From: Micromonosporaceae bacterium
GTDB taxonomy: Bacteria; Actinomycetota; Actinomycetes; Mycobacteriales; Micromonosporaceae
Assembly (NCBI GenBank): GCA_009377645.1
Contig: WHTQ01000025.1
Span: 1 to 52,894 of the forward strand
Direction of reading: 5' to 3'
Length of the DNA stretch: 52,894 bases
The position numbers were made by a program, and so were the translations under genes. Below the pieces are notes generated by a model. It was not told where the DNA came from. It saw only the letters and a list, made by a program, of their open reading frames with translations, and made no database searches. Within the stretch, counting starts at the first letter, position 1. Each line of letters opens with the position of its first letter. Positions 1-9,029 of the stretch are shown piece after piece.

Positions 1-79
1 GAGTCAACTTCTCCCAGATGCTGGTACGCGGGTGTCGCGCTCCCGGCCACCGGCGGCTCCCGGTGCCAGACTTGTCGGT

Positions 80-1924
80 ATGCCTGCGCTGCGATCGAGA
101 ACCTCCACCCACGGCCGGACCATGGCCGGCGCCCGGGCGCTCTGGCGCGCCACCGGGATGACCGACGACGACTTCGGCAAGCCGATCGTCGCGATCGCCA
201 ACAGCTTCACCCAGTTCGTGCCCGGGCACGTGCACCTCAAGGAGATGGGCGCGCTGGTGGCCGGGGCGGTCGGCCGAGCCGGCGGGGTGGGCCGGGAGTT
301 CTCCACGATCGCGGTCGACGATGGGATCGCGATGGGCCACGGCGGGATGCTCTACTCGCTACCCAGCCGGGAGCTGATTGCCGACGCGGTGGAGTACATG
401 GTCAACGCGCACTGCGCGGACGCGCTGGTCTGCATCTCCAACTGCGACAAGATCACCCCCGGGATGCTGCTGGCGGCGCTGCGGCTGAACGTCCCGACCG
501 TGTTCGTCTCCGGCGGCCCGATGGAGGCCGGCAAGACGGTCGCCATCGACGGAGTGGTCGGGGACCGGATCGACCTGATCGACGCGATGATCGCCTCGTC
601 CAACGACTCGGTCAGCGATGAGCAGCTCGGCGAGATCGAACGGTCCGCCTGCCCCACCTGCGGCTCCTGCTCCGGGATGTTCACCGCCAACTCGATGAAC
701 TGCCTGACCGAGGCGATCGGGCTGGCGCCGCCCGGCAACGGCTCCACGCTGGCCACCCACGCCGCCCGGCGGGCGCTGTTCGAGCAGGCCGGCGAGCTGG
801 TGGTGTCGCTCGCCGAGCGGTGGTACGAGGGTGAGGACCAGTCGACGCTGCCTCGTTCCATCGCGTCCCGGGCGGCGTTCGAGAACGCGGTCGCGCTGGA
901 CGTGGCGATGGGCGGCTCCACGAACACCGTGCTGCACCTGCTGGCCGCCGCCCGGGAGGCGGAGCTGGACTTCGGCGTGGCCGACATCGACGCGATCTCC
1001 CGGCGGGTGCCCTGCCTGGCGAAGGTCGCCCCGTCGTCGAGCTACCACATGGAGGACGTGCACCGGGCCGGTGGCATCCCGGCCATCCTCGGCGAGCTGG
1101 ACCGGGCCGGGTTGCTGCACCGCGACGTGCACGCCGTCCACTCGCCGTCGCTGGACCAGTGGCTGTCCGCATGGGACATCCGAGGCGGCGGCGCGAGCCC
1201 GGCGGCGGTCGAGCTGTTCCACGCGGCACCCGGCGGGGTCCGCACCACCGAACCGTTCTCGACCGGCAACCGGTGGGCCACACTGGACACCGATTCGGCC
1301 AGCGGCTGCGTGCGGGACGCCGCCCACGCGTACAGCGCCGACGGCGGCCTGGCGATCCTTTCCGGCAACCTGGCCCCGGACGGGTGCGTGGTCAAGACCG
1401 CCGGGGTGCCGGAGCAGTGCCTCACGTTCCGCGGCCCGGCGAAGGTGTTCGAGTCGCAGGAGGACGCGGTCTCGGCGATCCTGGCCGGGCAGGTGCACGC
1501 CGGCGACGTGGTGGTGATCCGGTACGAGGGCCCGAAGGGCGGCCCGGGGATGCAGGAGATGCTCTACCCGACCTCGTTCCTGAAGGGACGGGGCCTGGGT
1601 CAGGTGTGTGCGCTGGTCACCGACGGCCGGTTCTCCGGCGGCACCTCCGGGCTGTCGATCGGGCACGTCTCCCCGGAGGCGGCGGCCGGCGGGCTGATCG
1701 CGCTGGTCGAGGACGGCGACCCGGTGACGGTCGACATCCCGGCCCGGACGATCGCGCTGGACGTGCCCGAGGACAAGCTGGCCGCCCGGCGGATCGGGCA
1801 GGAGAAGCGAGACCGCCCATACACTCCGGCCGGCCGGGACCGGCCGGTCTCGGCGGCCCTGCGCGCGTACGCCTCGATGGCCGCCAGCGCCAGCGACGGC
1901 GCCTACCGCAGAGTCCCTGAGTAG
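80..1924 (+). CDS. ilvD: Dihydroxy-acid dehydratase
   Basis: Branched-chain amino acid biosynthesis enzyme that dehydrates 2,3-dihydroxy acids to 2-oxo acids in the cytosol. The 614-residue length is normal for the family. The N-terminus carries the [17 protein letters not shown] block; iron-sulfur cysteines lie in [10 protein letters not shown] (about residue 120) and CPTCGSC (about 190); a GRFSGGTSG block lies near 515. The ATG at 80 gives the family N-terminus; an in-frame start at 32 would add 16 unconserved residues. I see no Shine-Dalgarno, and a CAGACT box at 67-72 lies seven bases before the ATG, so the message may be leaderless. The gene ends 25 bases before the convergent repressor and is probably housekeeping. 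A related sugar-acid dehydratase is possible, but the match to E. coli IlvD as I recall it is very close. Confidence 0.95.
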   Translation: MPALRSRTSTHGRTMAGARALWRATGMTDDDFGKPIVAIANSFTQFVPGHVHLKEMGALVAGAVGRAGGVGREFSTIAVDDGIAMGHGGMLYSLPSRELIADAVEYMVNAHCADALVCISNCDKITPGMLLAALRLNVPTVFVSGGPMEAGKTVAIDGVVGDRIDLIDAMIASSNDSVSDEQLGEIERSACPTCGSCSGMFTANSMNCLTEAIGLAPPGNGSTLATHAARRALFEQAGELVVSLAERWYEGEDQSTLPRSIASRAAFENAVALDVAMGGSTNTVLHLLAAAREAELDFGVADIDAISRRVPCLAKVAPSSSYHMEDVHRAGGIPAILGELDRAGLLHRDVHAVHSPSLDQWLSAWDIRGGGASPAAVELFHAAPGGVRTTEPFSTGNRWATLDTDSASGCVRDAAHAYSADGGLAILSGNLAPDGCVVKTAGVPEQCLTFRGPAKVFESQEDAVSAILAGQVHAGDVVVIRYEGPKGGPGMQEMLYPTSFLKGRGLGQVCALVTDGRFSGGTSGLSIGHVSPEAAAGGLIALVEDGDPVTVDIPARTIALDVPEDKLAARRIGQEKRDRPYTPAGRDRPVSAALRAYASMAASASDGAYRRVPE

Positions 1925-1949
1925 CCAGCATTGATCAACACGCTGTTTG

Positions 1950-2555
1950 TCAAGGTGATCGTTCGATCACGAACCAGATGCCGACCGCCGGCTCGATGCC
2001 GTCGTTGCGGTAGCGGTGCGGGGTGGTCGAGTCGAAGCAGATCGAGTCGCCGGGCTCCAGCACCAGCTCCTCGAAGCCGAGGGTGAGCACCAGCGAGCCG
2101 GAGAGCAGGTGGCCGTACTCGCTGCCGGGGTGGCGCATCAGGCCGCCCCGGGAGGAGCTGGTGCCGCCGGGCGCGTAGGTGACGCGAAGGAAGTCGACCT
2201 GGTTCGGGGGCAGGTCGCCGAGCAGCTCCCAGGTCACGCCGGAGTCCAGGTGCAGGACCCGGCGCTCGGTCGGGCGCACCAGCGGGCCGAGCCGGGCGCC
2301 GCGCAGGGAGTCCAGTGCCGGGTCCCGGTCGGGGCCCGGGGCGGGAGTGAACAGGTCCTCGACGGTGATCCCGAGGGTGGTCGTGATCGCGTACAGCGTG
2401 CTCACCGAGGGCTGGACCTTGCCGGTCTCGAGCTGGGAGATCATGCTGGCGGACACGCCGACGTCGCGGGCCAGGGCACGCAGGCTCACGCCGCGCCGCT
2501 CGCGTTCCTGGCGGAGGCGGGCGCCGAGCCGCTCGACCTCGGGGGGCGCTGCCAT
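1950..2555 (-). CDS. XRE-family repressor with C-terminal cupin domain
   Basis: A 201-residue regulator. Residues 8-65 form a helix-turn-helix of the Cro/C1 type (RLRQERERRGVSLRALA, then VSASMISQLETGK). Residues 110-200 form a cupin, with HPGSEYGHLLSG and PGDSICFDSTTPHRY blocks, likely to sense a small ligand. This architecture is typical of regulators of catabolic operons next door. The ATG at 2555 is preceded by AAGGAGA at good spacing; the frame stays open far upstream, but only as antisense shadow of the next gene. It faces the operon starting at 2661 across 105 bases and probably controls it. The ligand is unknown. Confidence 0.9.
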   Translation of the reverse strand: MAAPPEVERLGARLRQERERRGVSLRALARDVGVSASMISQLETGKVQPSVSTLYAITTTLGITVEDLFTPAPGPDRDPALDSLRGARLGPLVRPTERRVLHLDSGVTWELLGDLPPNQVDFLRVTYAPGGTSSSRGGLMRHPGSEYGHLLSGSLVLTLGFEELVLEPGDSICFDSTTPHRYRNDGIEPAVGIWFVIERSP

Positions 2556-2580
2556 GGGGATCTCCTTAACGGATCTGTTC

Positions 2581-2618
2581 AGTATTACTTGACACGTTAG
2601 CTGGTCGAGATCTATCGT
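2581..2618 (+). promoter_or_regulatory. Sigma-70-like promoter with overlapping palindrome for the 2661-9898 operon
   Basis: TTGACA at 2589-2594 and TATCGT at 2613-2618 are separated by 18 bases, about 40 bases upstream of the ATG at 2661. A small palindrome AGTATTACT (2581-2589) touches the -35 box and lies between the divergent repressor and the operon, a natural operator position. The promoter is seen in sequence; the operator role is inferred. Confidence 0.6.
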
Positions 2619-2660
2619 GGCGCACATCCCAGCAGGCACCGCCGGCGAGGTGAGGTGACG

Positions 2661-3986
2661 ATGGCGATCCGCACCTACGGACCGAACGCGGTGGACTGGG
2701 AGGAGCGGGTCGACCTGGCCCGGCTGCGCGAGGACCGGCTGGCGCGGCTGCGGGCGGAGCTGGACCGGTCGGAGGTCGGGGCGCTGCTGAGCTTCGACTT
2801 CGCGAACATCCGCTACATGACCGCCACCCACATCGGCACCTGGGCGATGGACAAGCTGATCCGGTTCGCCCTGCTGCCCCGCGGCGGCGACCCGGTGGTC
2901 TGGGACTTCGGCTCGGCCGCCCGGCACCACCAGCTCTTCAACCCGTGGCTGGAGGGCGAGAAGCGGGCCCGGGCCGGGATCTCGACGCTGCGCGGGGCGT
3001 TCCACCCGGACGCCGGGGTGGCCGAGGAGGTCGCCCGGAAGGTGTACGCGGTGCTGGCCGAGCACGGGCTGGCCGGCGAGCCGGTCGGGGTGGACCTGGT
3101 GGAGCTGCCGGTGCTGGCGGCCCTGCAGGGCGCCGGGCTGACGGTGGTGGACGGGCAGCAGGTGTTCCTGGAGGCCCGGCGGATCAAGACCCCGGACGAG
3201 ATCAGCCTGCTGACCCAGGCATGCTCCATGGTGGACGCGGCGTACGAGCAGCTGTACACGTTCCTTCGCCCAGGGGTGCGCGAGAACGAGTGCGTCGGGT
3301 TGGTCAGCAAGGTGCTCTACGACCTCGGCAGCGAGTATGTGGAGGGCGTGAACGCGATCTCCGGGGAGCGCTGCGCCCCGCACCCGCACGTCTACAGTGA
3401 CCGGCTGATCCGCCCCGGCGACCCGGCGTTCTTCGACATCCTGCACAGCCACCTCGGCTACCGCACCTGCTACTACCGGTGCTTCGCGGTGGGCAGCGCG
3501 TCGATGGCGCAGCGGGACGCCTACACCCGCTGCCGGGAGTACATGGACCGGGCGATCGCGCTGGTCAAGCCGGGCGCCACCACGGCCGACATCGTGTCGG
3601 TCTGGCCGACCGCCCAGGAGTTCGGCTTCCCGGACGAGGAGGCCGCGTTCGCCCTGCAGTACGGGCACGGGGTGGGGCTGGCGATCTGGGAGAAGCCGAT
3701 CTTCAGCCGGCTGGTCTCGCTGGAGCACCCGGAGACCCTCCGGGAGGGGATGGTGTTCGCGCTGGAGACCTACTGGCCGGCCGCCGACGGCTGGTCGGCG
3801 GCCCGGATCGAGGAGGAGGTGGTGGTCACCGCCACCGGGTGCGAGGTGATCACCAAGTTCCCGGCCGAGGAGCTGCTGGTGGCCGGGCGCACCTACTACA
3901 CTGTGGACGGTCCGCTGAACCTGCGGCGGGAGTCGCAGTCGCACCTGAACACCGCGGCGGGCCGGGGCGATGACCACAACGGCTGA
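2661..3986 (+). CDS. M24 (creatinase/Xaa-Pro peptidase fold) protein with altered metal site
   Basis: A 441-residue pita-bread-fold protein with an N-terminal creatinase-type domain (about 1-180) and an M24 catalytic domain. Of the five canonical metal ligands I find Asp259 (FFDILH), His336 (YGHGVGL), Glu369 (FALET) and Glu384 (ARIEEE). The position of the second Asp, 11 residues after the first, is Cys270 in LGYRTCYY. Family members include prolidase, creatinase and the DMSP lyase DddP, so the reaction cannot be named. The ATG at 2661 sits after GAGGTGAGGTG; a GTG at 2655 is the alternative start. First gene of the operon; its stop overlaps the E1-alpha start by 17 bases. Probably C-N or C-X bond cleavage rather than proteolysis. 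Confidence 0.85.
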   Translation: MAIRTYGPNAVDWEERVDLARLREDRLARLRAELDRSEVGALLSFDFANIRYMTATHIGTWAMDKLIRFALLPRGGDPVVWDFGSAARHHQLFNPWLEGEKRARAGISTLRGAFHPDAGVAEEVARKVYAVLAEHGLAGEPVGVDLVELPVLAALQGAGLTVVDGQQVFLEARRIKTPDEISLLTQACSMVDAAYEQLYTFLRPGVRENECVGLVSKVLYDLGSEYVEGVNAISGERCAPHPHVYSDRLIRPGDPAFFDILHSHLGYRTCYYRCFAVGSASMAQRDAYTRCREYMDRAIALVKPGATTADIVSVWPTAQEFGFPDEEAAFALQYGHGVGLAIWEKPIFSRLVSLEHPETLREGMVFALETYWPAADGWSAARIEEEVVVTATGCEVITKFPAEELLVAGRTYYTVDGPLNLRRESQSHLNTAAGRGDDHNG

Positions 3987-4965
3987 GACGGCGACGGCCG
4001 AGCTGCTCGACTGGTACGAGCAGATGGCGGTGATCCGGCGCACCGAGCAGGCCGCCCAGGACCTGTTCCTGGCCGGGCTGGTCAAGGGCACCACCCACCT
4101 GGCCGCCGGGCACGAGGCGGTGGCGGTCGGCGCCAGCACCGCGCTGCGGGACGACGACTATGTGTTCGCCACCTACCGCGGCCACCACCACGCGATCGCC
4201 CGCGGGGCGACCCCGGAGGAGTGCCTGGCCGAGCTGATGAGCAAGGCCACCGGCCTGTGCGGCGGCAAGGGCGGCTCGATGCACCTGACCAAGGCCGACC
4301 GGAACATGCTCGGCTCGTACGCGATCGTCGGGGCGCACCTGCCGATGGCCGCCGGCGCCGCCTGGTCGGCGGTGCTGCGCGGCAGCGGGCAGGTGGCGGT
4401 CGCGTTCTTCGGCGACGGCGCCACCAACATCGGCACCTTCCACGAGACCCTGAACCTGGCCGCGGTGTGGAAGCTGCCGGTGCTGTTCGTATGCGAGAAC
4501 AACCTCTACATGGAGTACACCCCGATCGGCTCGGTGACCGCGGTGCCGAACCCGGCCGCCGACCGGGCCGCGGCGTACCGGCTGCCGGCCGAGCTGCTGG
4601 ACGGCAACGACGTGCTGGCGGTGCACGCGGCGGTCGCCACCGCGGCGCAGCGGGCCCGGGCCGGCGACGGGCCGACCATCATCGAGGCCCGGACCTACCG
4701 GCAGTTCGGGCACAGCCGCACCGACCCGGGTAAGTACCGGCCGGAGGCGGAGGTGGCGCAGTGGCTGGCCCGGGACCCGCTGACCCTGGCCCGGGCGGCG
4801 CTCGCGGACCGGGGGGTGCCCGAGTCCGATGTCGACGCGGCCGACCAGCGGGCACGGGCGCTGGTCGAGGCGGCGGTGGCGGCCGCGAAGGCGGCCCCGG
4901 AGCCGGACCTGGCGACCGCGCTGACCGACGTGTGGGCGGACGGGAGCGCGGGATGGCGGAGCTGA
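3970..4965 (+). CDS. TPP-dependent 2-oxoacid/acetoin dehydrogenase E1, alpha subunit
   Basis: A 331-residue alpha subunit of a heterotetrameric thiamine diphosphate enzyme of the pyruvate/acetoin dehydrogenase class. The TPP/Mg motif runs from GDG at 148-150 to ENN at 176-178. The GSMHL phosphorylation-loop-like segment is near 103 and RTYRQFGHSRTDP is near 242. It is translationally coupled on both sides: its start lies in the M24 gene and its stop overlaps the beta-subunit start by 13 bases. No lipoyl E2 or E3 is encoded in the window, so it either borrows them or acts non-oxidatively. The substrate is unknown. Confidence 0.92.
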   Translation: MTTTAETATAELLDWYEQMAVIRRTEQAAQDLFLAGLVKGTTHLAAGHEAVAVGASTALRDDDYVFATYRGHHHAIARGATPEECLAELMSKATGLCGGKGGSMHLTKADRNMLGSYAIVGAHLPMAAGAAWSAVLRGSGQVAVAFFGDGATNIGTFHETLNLAAVWKLPVLFVCENNLYMEYTPIGSVTAVPNPAADRAAAYRLPAELLDGNDVLAVHAAVATAAQRARAGDGPTIIEARTYRQFGHSRTDPGKYRPEAEVAQWLARDPLTLARAALADRGVPESDVDAADQRARALVEAAVAAAKAAPEPDLATALTDVWADGSAGWRS

Positions 4966-5933
4966 CTACATATCGCGAGTCGGTGGCGGAGGGGATCGCC
5001 CGGGAGATGCGGCGCGACCCGGCCGTGGTCTGCCTGGGCGAGGACATCGGCGCGGCCGGCGGGGTGTTCAAGACCACGGTCGGCCTGTACGAGGAGTTCG
5101 GGCCGGTCCGGATCCGGGACACCCCGATCTCGGAGCAGGCGATCGTCGGCGCCGCGATGGGGGCGGCGATGACCGGCCTGCGCCCGGTCGCGGAGATCAT
5201 GTTCTCGGACTTCCTGGCCTGCTGCTGGGACCACGTGGCCAACGAGATCCCGAAGGTGCGCTACATGACCGGCGGGCAGGTGACCGTCCCGCTGGTGATC
5301 CGGACCGCGAACGGCGGCGGGCTCGGGTTCGGCGCCCAGCACTCGCAGGCGGTGGAGAACTGGGCGTTCGCGGTGCCCGGGCTGAAGGTGGTCGCCCCGG
5401 CGACGCCGTCCGATGTGGTCGGGCTGATGGCCGCGGCGATCCGCAGCGACGACCCGGTGGTGTTCTTCGAGCACAAGGGACTGTTCGCCAGCAAGGGACC
5501 GCCCGCCCCGCCCGAGCACCTGGTGCCGCTCGGCCAGGCCGCCTGCCTGCGGACCGGGACCGACGTCACGCTGGTGGCGCTGGCCGCCACCGTCCCGACC
5601 GCCCTGGCCGCCGCCGAGCGGCTCACCGCCGAGGGCGTTTCCGCCGAGGTGCTGGACCTGCGCTGCCTGGTGCCGCTGGACATGCGGGCGGTGCTGGAGT
5701 CGGTCGCCCGTACCTCCCGGCTGGTGGTCGTGGAGGAGAACCCGTACCAGGGCGGCTGGGGCGGCACCGTGGCCTCGATCGTGGCGGACGAGGGCTTCGA
5801 GCTGCTGGACGCTCCGATCCGCCGGGTGGCCGCCGCCTGTGTCCCGCTCCCGTTCGCGGACCGGCTGGAGGATGCGGTGCTCCCGACAGTGGACACCGTG
5901 GCCGGCGCGGTCCGCGCCCTCGCCGCGTACTGA
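4953..5933 (+). CDS. TPP-dependent 2-oxoacid/acetoin dehydrogenase E1, beta subunit
   Basis: A 326-residue beta subunit partnering the preceding alpha subunit. It shows the family's LGEDIG block near residue 26, the DTPISEQAIVGAAMGAA block near 59, the HSQ histidine motif near 130 and a C-terminal transketolase domain (EENPYQGGWG near 260). The ATG at 4953 is inside the alpha-subunit gene and begins the conserved MAELTTYRES N-terminus. The next gene starts 24 bases downstream with its own strong ribosome site, so this pair may be produced as a stoichiometric unit. Confidence 0.92.
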   Translation: MAELTTYRESVAEGIAREMRRDPAVVCLGEDIGAAGGVFKTTVGLYEEFGPVRIRDTPISEQAIVGAAMGAAMTGLRPVAEIMFSDFLACCWDHVANEIPKVRYMTGGQVTVPLVIRTANGGGLGFGAQHSQAVENWAFAVPGLKVVAPATPSDVVGLMAAAIRSDDPVVFFEHKGLFASKGPPAPPEHLVPLGQAACLRTGTDVTLVALAATVPTALAAAERLTAEGVSAEVLDLRCLVPLDMRAVLESVARTSRLVVVEENPYQGGWGGTVASIVADEGFELLDAPIRRVAAACVPLPFADRLEDAVLPTVDTVAGAVRALAAY

Positions 5934-5957
5934 CCCTATCCCTCAAGGAGACCTCAC

Positions 5958-7355
5958 ATGAGCAACCGGACTCTCATCCGCGGCGGTACGATCCTGTCCA
6001 TGGACCCGGACATCGGCGACCTGGCCCGCGGCGACCTGCTGGTCGAGGACGGCGCGATCGCCGCCGTGGCACCCAACCTGTCCGCGACCGGTGCCGACAC
6101 CGACGCCGAGGTGATCGACGCCGACGGGTTCATCGTGATCCCCGGCTTCGTCGACTCCCACCGGCACACCTGGGAGGCGGCGATCCGCGGCTGCGCGCCG
6201 GACGCCACACTGGACGACTACTTCGTCGAGGTGCTCGACACGTTCGCGCCGCTCTACCGGCCCGACGACGTCTACGCCGCCAACCTGGCCGGCGCCCTGG
6301 AGTGCCTGAACGCCGGGATCACCACGCTGGTGGACTGGTCCCACATCAACAACACCCCGGAGCATCCGGATGCCGCCATCCGCGGCCTGGAGGAGGCCGG
6401 CATCCGGGCCCAATACGCGTACGGCAGCGCCAACACGTCGCTGGCCGACTACTGGTTCGAGAGCACGATCGCGGTCCCGGGCGACGACGTGCGGCGGGTC
6501 CGCGACACCTACTTCTCCGGCTACGGCGGCCTGCTGACGATGGGGCTGGCCACCCGGGGTCCCGGGTTCTGCACCGACGACGTGGTCCGGTCCGAGTGGC
6601 GGCTGGCCCGGGAGCTGGACATCCCGCTGACCGTGCACGTGGCGATGGGCCGGCTGGCCGGCCGGTGGGCGATGGTCAGCCAGCTGCACCGGCTCGGGCT
6701 GCTCGGGCCGGACACCACCTATGTGCACTGCTGCTACCTCGGCGACGAGGAGTGGCGGCTGGTGGCCGACTCCGGCGGCACGGTCTCGATCGCCCCGCAG
6801 GTCGAGGTACAGATGGGACACGGCCACCCGCCGACCATGCAGGCGATCGCGCACGGGCTGCGGCCGAGCCTGAGCATCGACGTGGTCACCACCGTGCCCG
6901 GGGACATGTTCACCCAGATGCGGGCGGCGTTCGGCGCCGACCGGGAACGGGCGCTGAGCAAGGCCTGGCAGGCGGACACCGACGCGCCGGCGGACCTGTT
7001 GACCGCCCGGGAGCTGCTGCGGATCGCCACCGCCAACGGTGCCCACGTGGCCGGGCTGGAGGACCGCACCGGTTCGCTGACCCCGGGCAAGCGGGCCGAC
7101 GTGGTGCTGCTGGATGCCCGCGCCATGAACATGGTCCCGGTGATCGACCCGACGACCGCGGTGACGCTGTGCGCCGATGTCTCCAACGTGGACACCGTGC
7201 TGGTGGACGGGGTGGTCCGGAAGCGGGGCGGCCGGCTGCTGGCCGACACGGCGCGTGCCCGGGGGCTGGTCGAGGCCGCCCGGGACCGGCTCATCCGGGC
7301 CGCGGCCTCGACCACCGCCAGCTCCGGCGCCGCGTCGGGTGGTGCGGGCGCGTGA
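5958..7355 (+). CDS. Amidohydrolase of the TRZ/ATZ/cytosine-deaminase type
   Basis: A 465-residue metal-dependent hydrolase or deaminase of the amidohydrolase superfamily. Putative metal ligands are His68 and His70 (DSHRH), His227 (LTVHV), His257 (YVHC) and Asp308 (LSIDVV). The LTPGKRADVVLLD block near 375 is the typical return to the small beta domain. AAGGAG at 5945-5950 supports the ATG at 5958. It is the most likely entry enzyme of the operon, acting on an N-heterocycle or amidine-like substrate, but the substrate cannot be read from sequence. The stop overlaps the bicupin start (GTGA). Confidence 0.88.
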   Translation: MSNRTLIRGGTILSMDPDIGDLARGDLLVEDGAIAAVAPNLSATGADTDAEVIDADGFIVIPGFVDSHRHTWEAAIRGCAPDATLDDYFVEVLDTFAPLYRPDDVYAANLAGALECLNAGITTLVDWSHINNTPEHPDAAIRGLEEAGIRAQYAYGSANTSLADYWFESTIAVPGDDVRRVRDTYFSGYGGLLTMGLATRGPGFCTDDVVRSEWRLARELDIPLTVHVAMGRLAGRWAMVSQLHRLGLLGPDTTYVHCCYLGDEEWRLVADSGGTVSIAPQVEVQMGHGHPPTMQAIAHGLRPSLSIDVVTTVPGDMFTQMRAAFGADRERALSKAWQADTDAPADLLTARELLRIATANGAHVAGLEDRTGSLTPGKRADVVLLDARAMNMVPVIDPTTAVTLCADVSNVDTVLVDGVVRKRGGRLLADTARARGLVEAARDRLIRAAASTTASSGAASGGAGA

Positions 7356-8263
7356 CCGGGCGGCACGTGGTGCGGCGGGCCGCCGACGCCCGGCCGGCCG
7401 CACCGGCCGGGGCGTGGGCCGGCGCAACCGGGTTCACTCGCTGGCCGGCGGTGGACGAGACCTCTCCCGGGGCGGTCCACACTGGATTCGACCTGTGCGA
7501 GCTGGCGCCCGGCGGCACCGTGCCGGCCTGCGTCGCCTCGTACGAGCAGGGGGTCTACCTGCTGGCCGGAGAGGCGGTGCTGCAGACCCCGGAGGGCGCG
7601 GCCCGGCTGCGCCCGGGCGACTACGGCCTGGTGCCGGTCGGGGTGCCACACGGATGGCGGAACGAGACCGGCCAGCCGGCCCGGTGGGCGCAGATGCTCG
7701 CGCCGCAGCGGCGCGAGCGGCACGGCGACGACACGGTACGGGTGGCGGCGTTGCCGGCCACGCCCGCCGCCCCGGTGGACCCGCGGGACCCGCGGACCCG
7801 CCGGTACGGGCACATCGCACCCGAGAACATGGACGTGGCCCGGCAGTCCCAGCAGCACCTGGCGGCCTCCGCCAGCATGCGCACCGCCCTGCTGGTCTAC
7901 AGTGGCATCACTGTGAAGATGATGGTCGACTCCGACCTGGGCGCGGACCTGACCACCATGTTCATGGTGCAGTACGCGCCGGCCGGGGTGGCCGGCCCGC
8001 ACGACCACCCGTTCGAGGAGAGCTACCTGTTCCTGGCCGGGCAGGCGGAGGCGACCTTCGACGGGACGGTCTACCAGCTCGGGCCCGGCGACCTGGCGTT
8101 CGCCGGGGTCGGCTGCGTGCACGGGTTCCGGAACCTCGGCGACGGCCCGCTGCGCTGGCTGGAGACCCAGGCGCCGCAGCCCCCGGCCCGCCACTCGTAC
8201 CGGTTCCGGCGGGACTGGGACTACCTGGACGCCGCCCTGGCGGGCGGAGAGGAGCAAGAATGA
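7352..8263 (+). CDS. Bicupin protein, (S)-ureidoglycine aminohydrolase-like
   Basis: A 303-residue protein with two cupin folds. The N-terminal one spans about 55-120 (YEQGVYLLAGEAVL, RPGDYGLVPVGVPHGW). The C-terminal one spans about 205-285 (GPHDHPFEESYLFLAG, GPGDLAFAGVGCVHGF) and keeps the HxH and Glu ligands. The layout resembles AllE/YlbA of ureide catabolism, which would fit the preceding amidohydrolase, but plain sugar or keto-acid cupins look similar. The start is GTG at 7352, overlapping the previous stop by four bases. The stop overlaps the tiny repeat ORF at 8260. Confidence 0.8.
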   Translation: MTGRHVVRRAADARPAAPAGAWAGATGFTRWPAVDETSPGAVHTGFDLCELAPGGTVPACVASYEQGVYLLAGEAVLQTPEGAARLRPGDYGLVPVGVPHGWRNETGQPARWAQMLAPQRRERHGDDTVRVAALPATPAAPVDPRDPRTRRYGHIAPENMDVARQSQQHLAASASMRTALLVYSGITVKMMVDSDLGADLTTMFMVQYAPAGVAGPHDHPFEESYLFLAGQAEATFDGTVYQLGPGDLAFAGVGCVHGFRNLGDGPLRWLETQAPQPPARHSYRFRRDWDYLDAALAGGEEQE

Positions 8264-8337
8264 GCGTGAGCCGTCAGCGAGGCGGAGCGCAGCGGAGCCG
8301 AGCGGTCAAGCGGCTCACGCGGGAGGTACTGCGATGA
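8260..8337 (+). repeat. Repeat element forming a 25-codon linker ORF (copy 1)
   Basis: Between the bicupin and the SDR lies an ORF of 25 codons (MSVSRQRGGAQRSRAVKR...) joined by ATGA overlaps at both ends. Its core at 8275-8295 is identical over 21 bases to 32242-32262 in an unrelated operon. The flanks form a nine-base inverted repeat, CGTGAGCCG (8265-8273) with CGGCTCACG (8311-8319), giving a stem-loop with a 37-base loop. It reads as a small mobile or palindromic element that keeps translational coupling. Whether the peptide is made is unknown. Confidence 0.75.
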
Positions 8338-9029
8338 GTGCAGGCGCGGTGGTAGTTATCGGTGGCACCGGCGGGCTGGGGCGGGAGATCGCCCGGCATT
8401 ACCTGGCCGCCGGGCGGGAGGTGGTGATCTCCAGCCGGGACCCGGACCGGGCCGGCACGGTCGCCGGCGAGCTGGGCGGCGCCGCCCGGGGAATCGGGCT
8501 GGAGCTGACCCGGCCGGAGCAGGTCGGCCCGCCCCTGTCCGGGATCGGGCCGGTCGACCACCTGGTGCTGGCCGCCATCGACCGGGGCAGCACCACGATC
8601 GACGCGTTCGAGGTCGGCCCGGCGGCGGCGCTGGCCATCCTGAAGCTGGCCGGCTACCTGACGGTGGTGCACGCGCTGCGGTCCCGGCTGTCGCCGGACG
8701 GGTCGGTGGTGGTCTTCGGTGGCCAGGCCCGGGTCCGCCCGTACCCGGGATCCACGATGGTCTCCACCGTCAACGGTGGAGTGGTCGGGATGGTGCGCAC
8801 CCTGTCGGTCGAGCTGGCCCCGGTCCGGGTCAACGCGATCCACCCCGGGATCGTCGGCGACAGCCCGTTCTGGGCCGGCAAGCCGGCACCGGTGCTGGAG
8901 ACCTTCCGGGCCGGCACGCTGACCGGCCGGCTGGCCAGCGTGGCCGATGTGGTGGGTGCGGTAACCTTCCTGCTGGAGAACCCCTCGGTGAACGGAGTCG
9001 ACCTGGCGGTCGACGGGGGGTGGCGCTGA
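8334..9029 (+). CDS. Short-chain dehydrogenase/reductase-like protein lacking the catalytic Tyr-Lys
   Basis: A 231-residue Rossmann protein of SDR length. The nucleotide loop IGGTGGLG is at about residues 9-16, and the C-terminal VNGVDLAVDGGWR is typical. Where classical SDRs have YxxxK, this protein reads STVNGGVVGMV near 145-155, so both catalytic residues appear to be replaced (the Lys position is Asn). The family contains such non-classical members, some of them binding proteins or isomerases. The ATG at 8334 overlaps the tiny repeat ORF; the stop shares one base with the next start. Confidence 0.8.
   Translation: MSAGAVVVIGGTGGLGREIARHYLAAGREVVISSRDPDRAGTVAGELGGAARGIGLELTRPEQVGPPLSGIGPVDHLVLAAIDRGSTTIDAFEVGPAAALAILKLAGYLTVVHALRSRLSPDGSVVVFGGQARVRPYPGSTMVSTVNGGVVGMVRTLSVELAPVRVNAIHPGIVGDSPFWAGKPAPVLETFRAGTLTGRLASVADVVGAVTFLLENPSVNGVDLAVDGGWR

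Noticed and set aside
80-1924. ilvD as part of either adjacent pathway
   Set aside because: It has a normal housekeeping sequence, a separate transcription unit and a convergent neighbour. No link to the operon or cluster is visible.
1950-4139. A 2.2-kb open frame on the minus strand extending far beyond the XRE-cupin gene
   Set aside because: It runs antisense to the M24 gene with low-complexity Arg/Gly/Pro composition. The AAGGAGA-ATG at 2555 and the domain start fix the real gene; the extension is a high-GC shadow.
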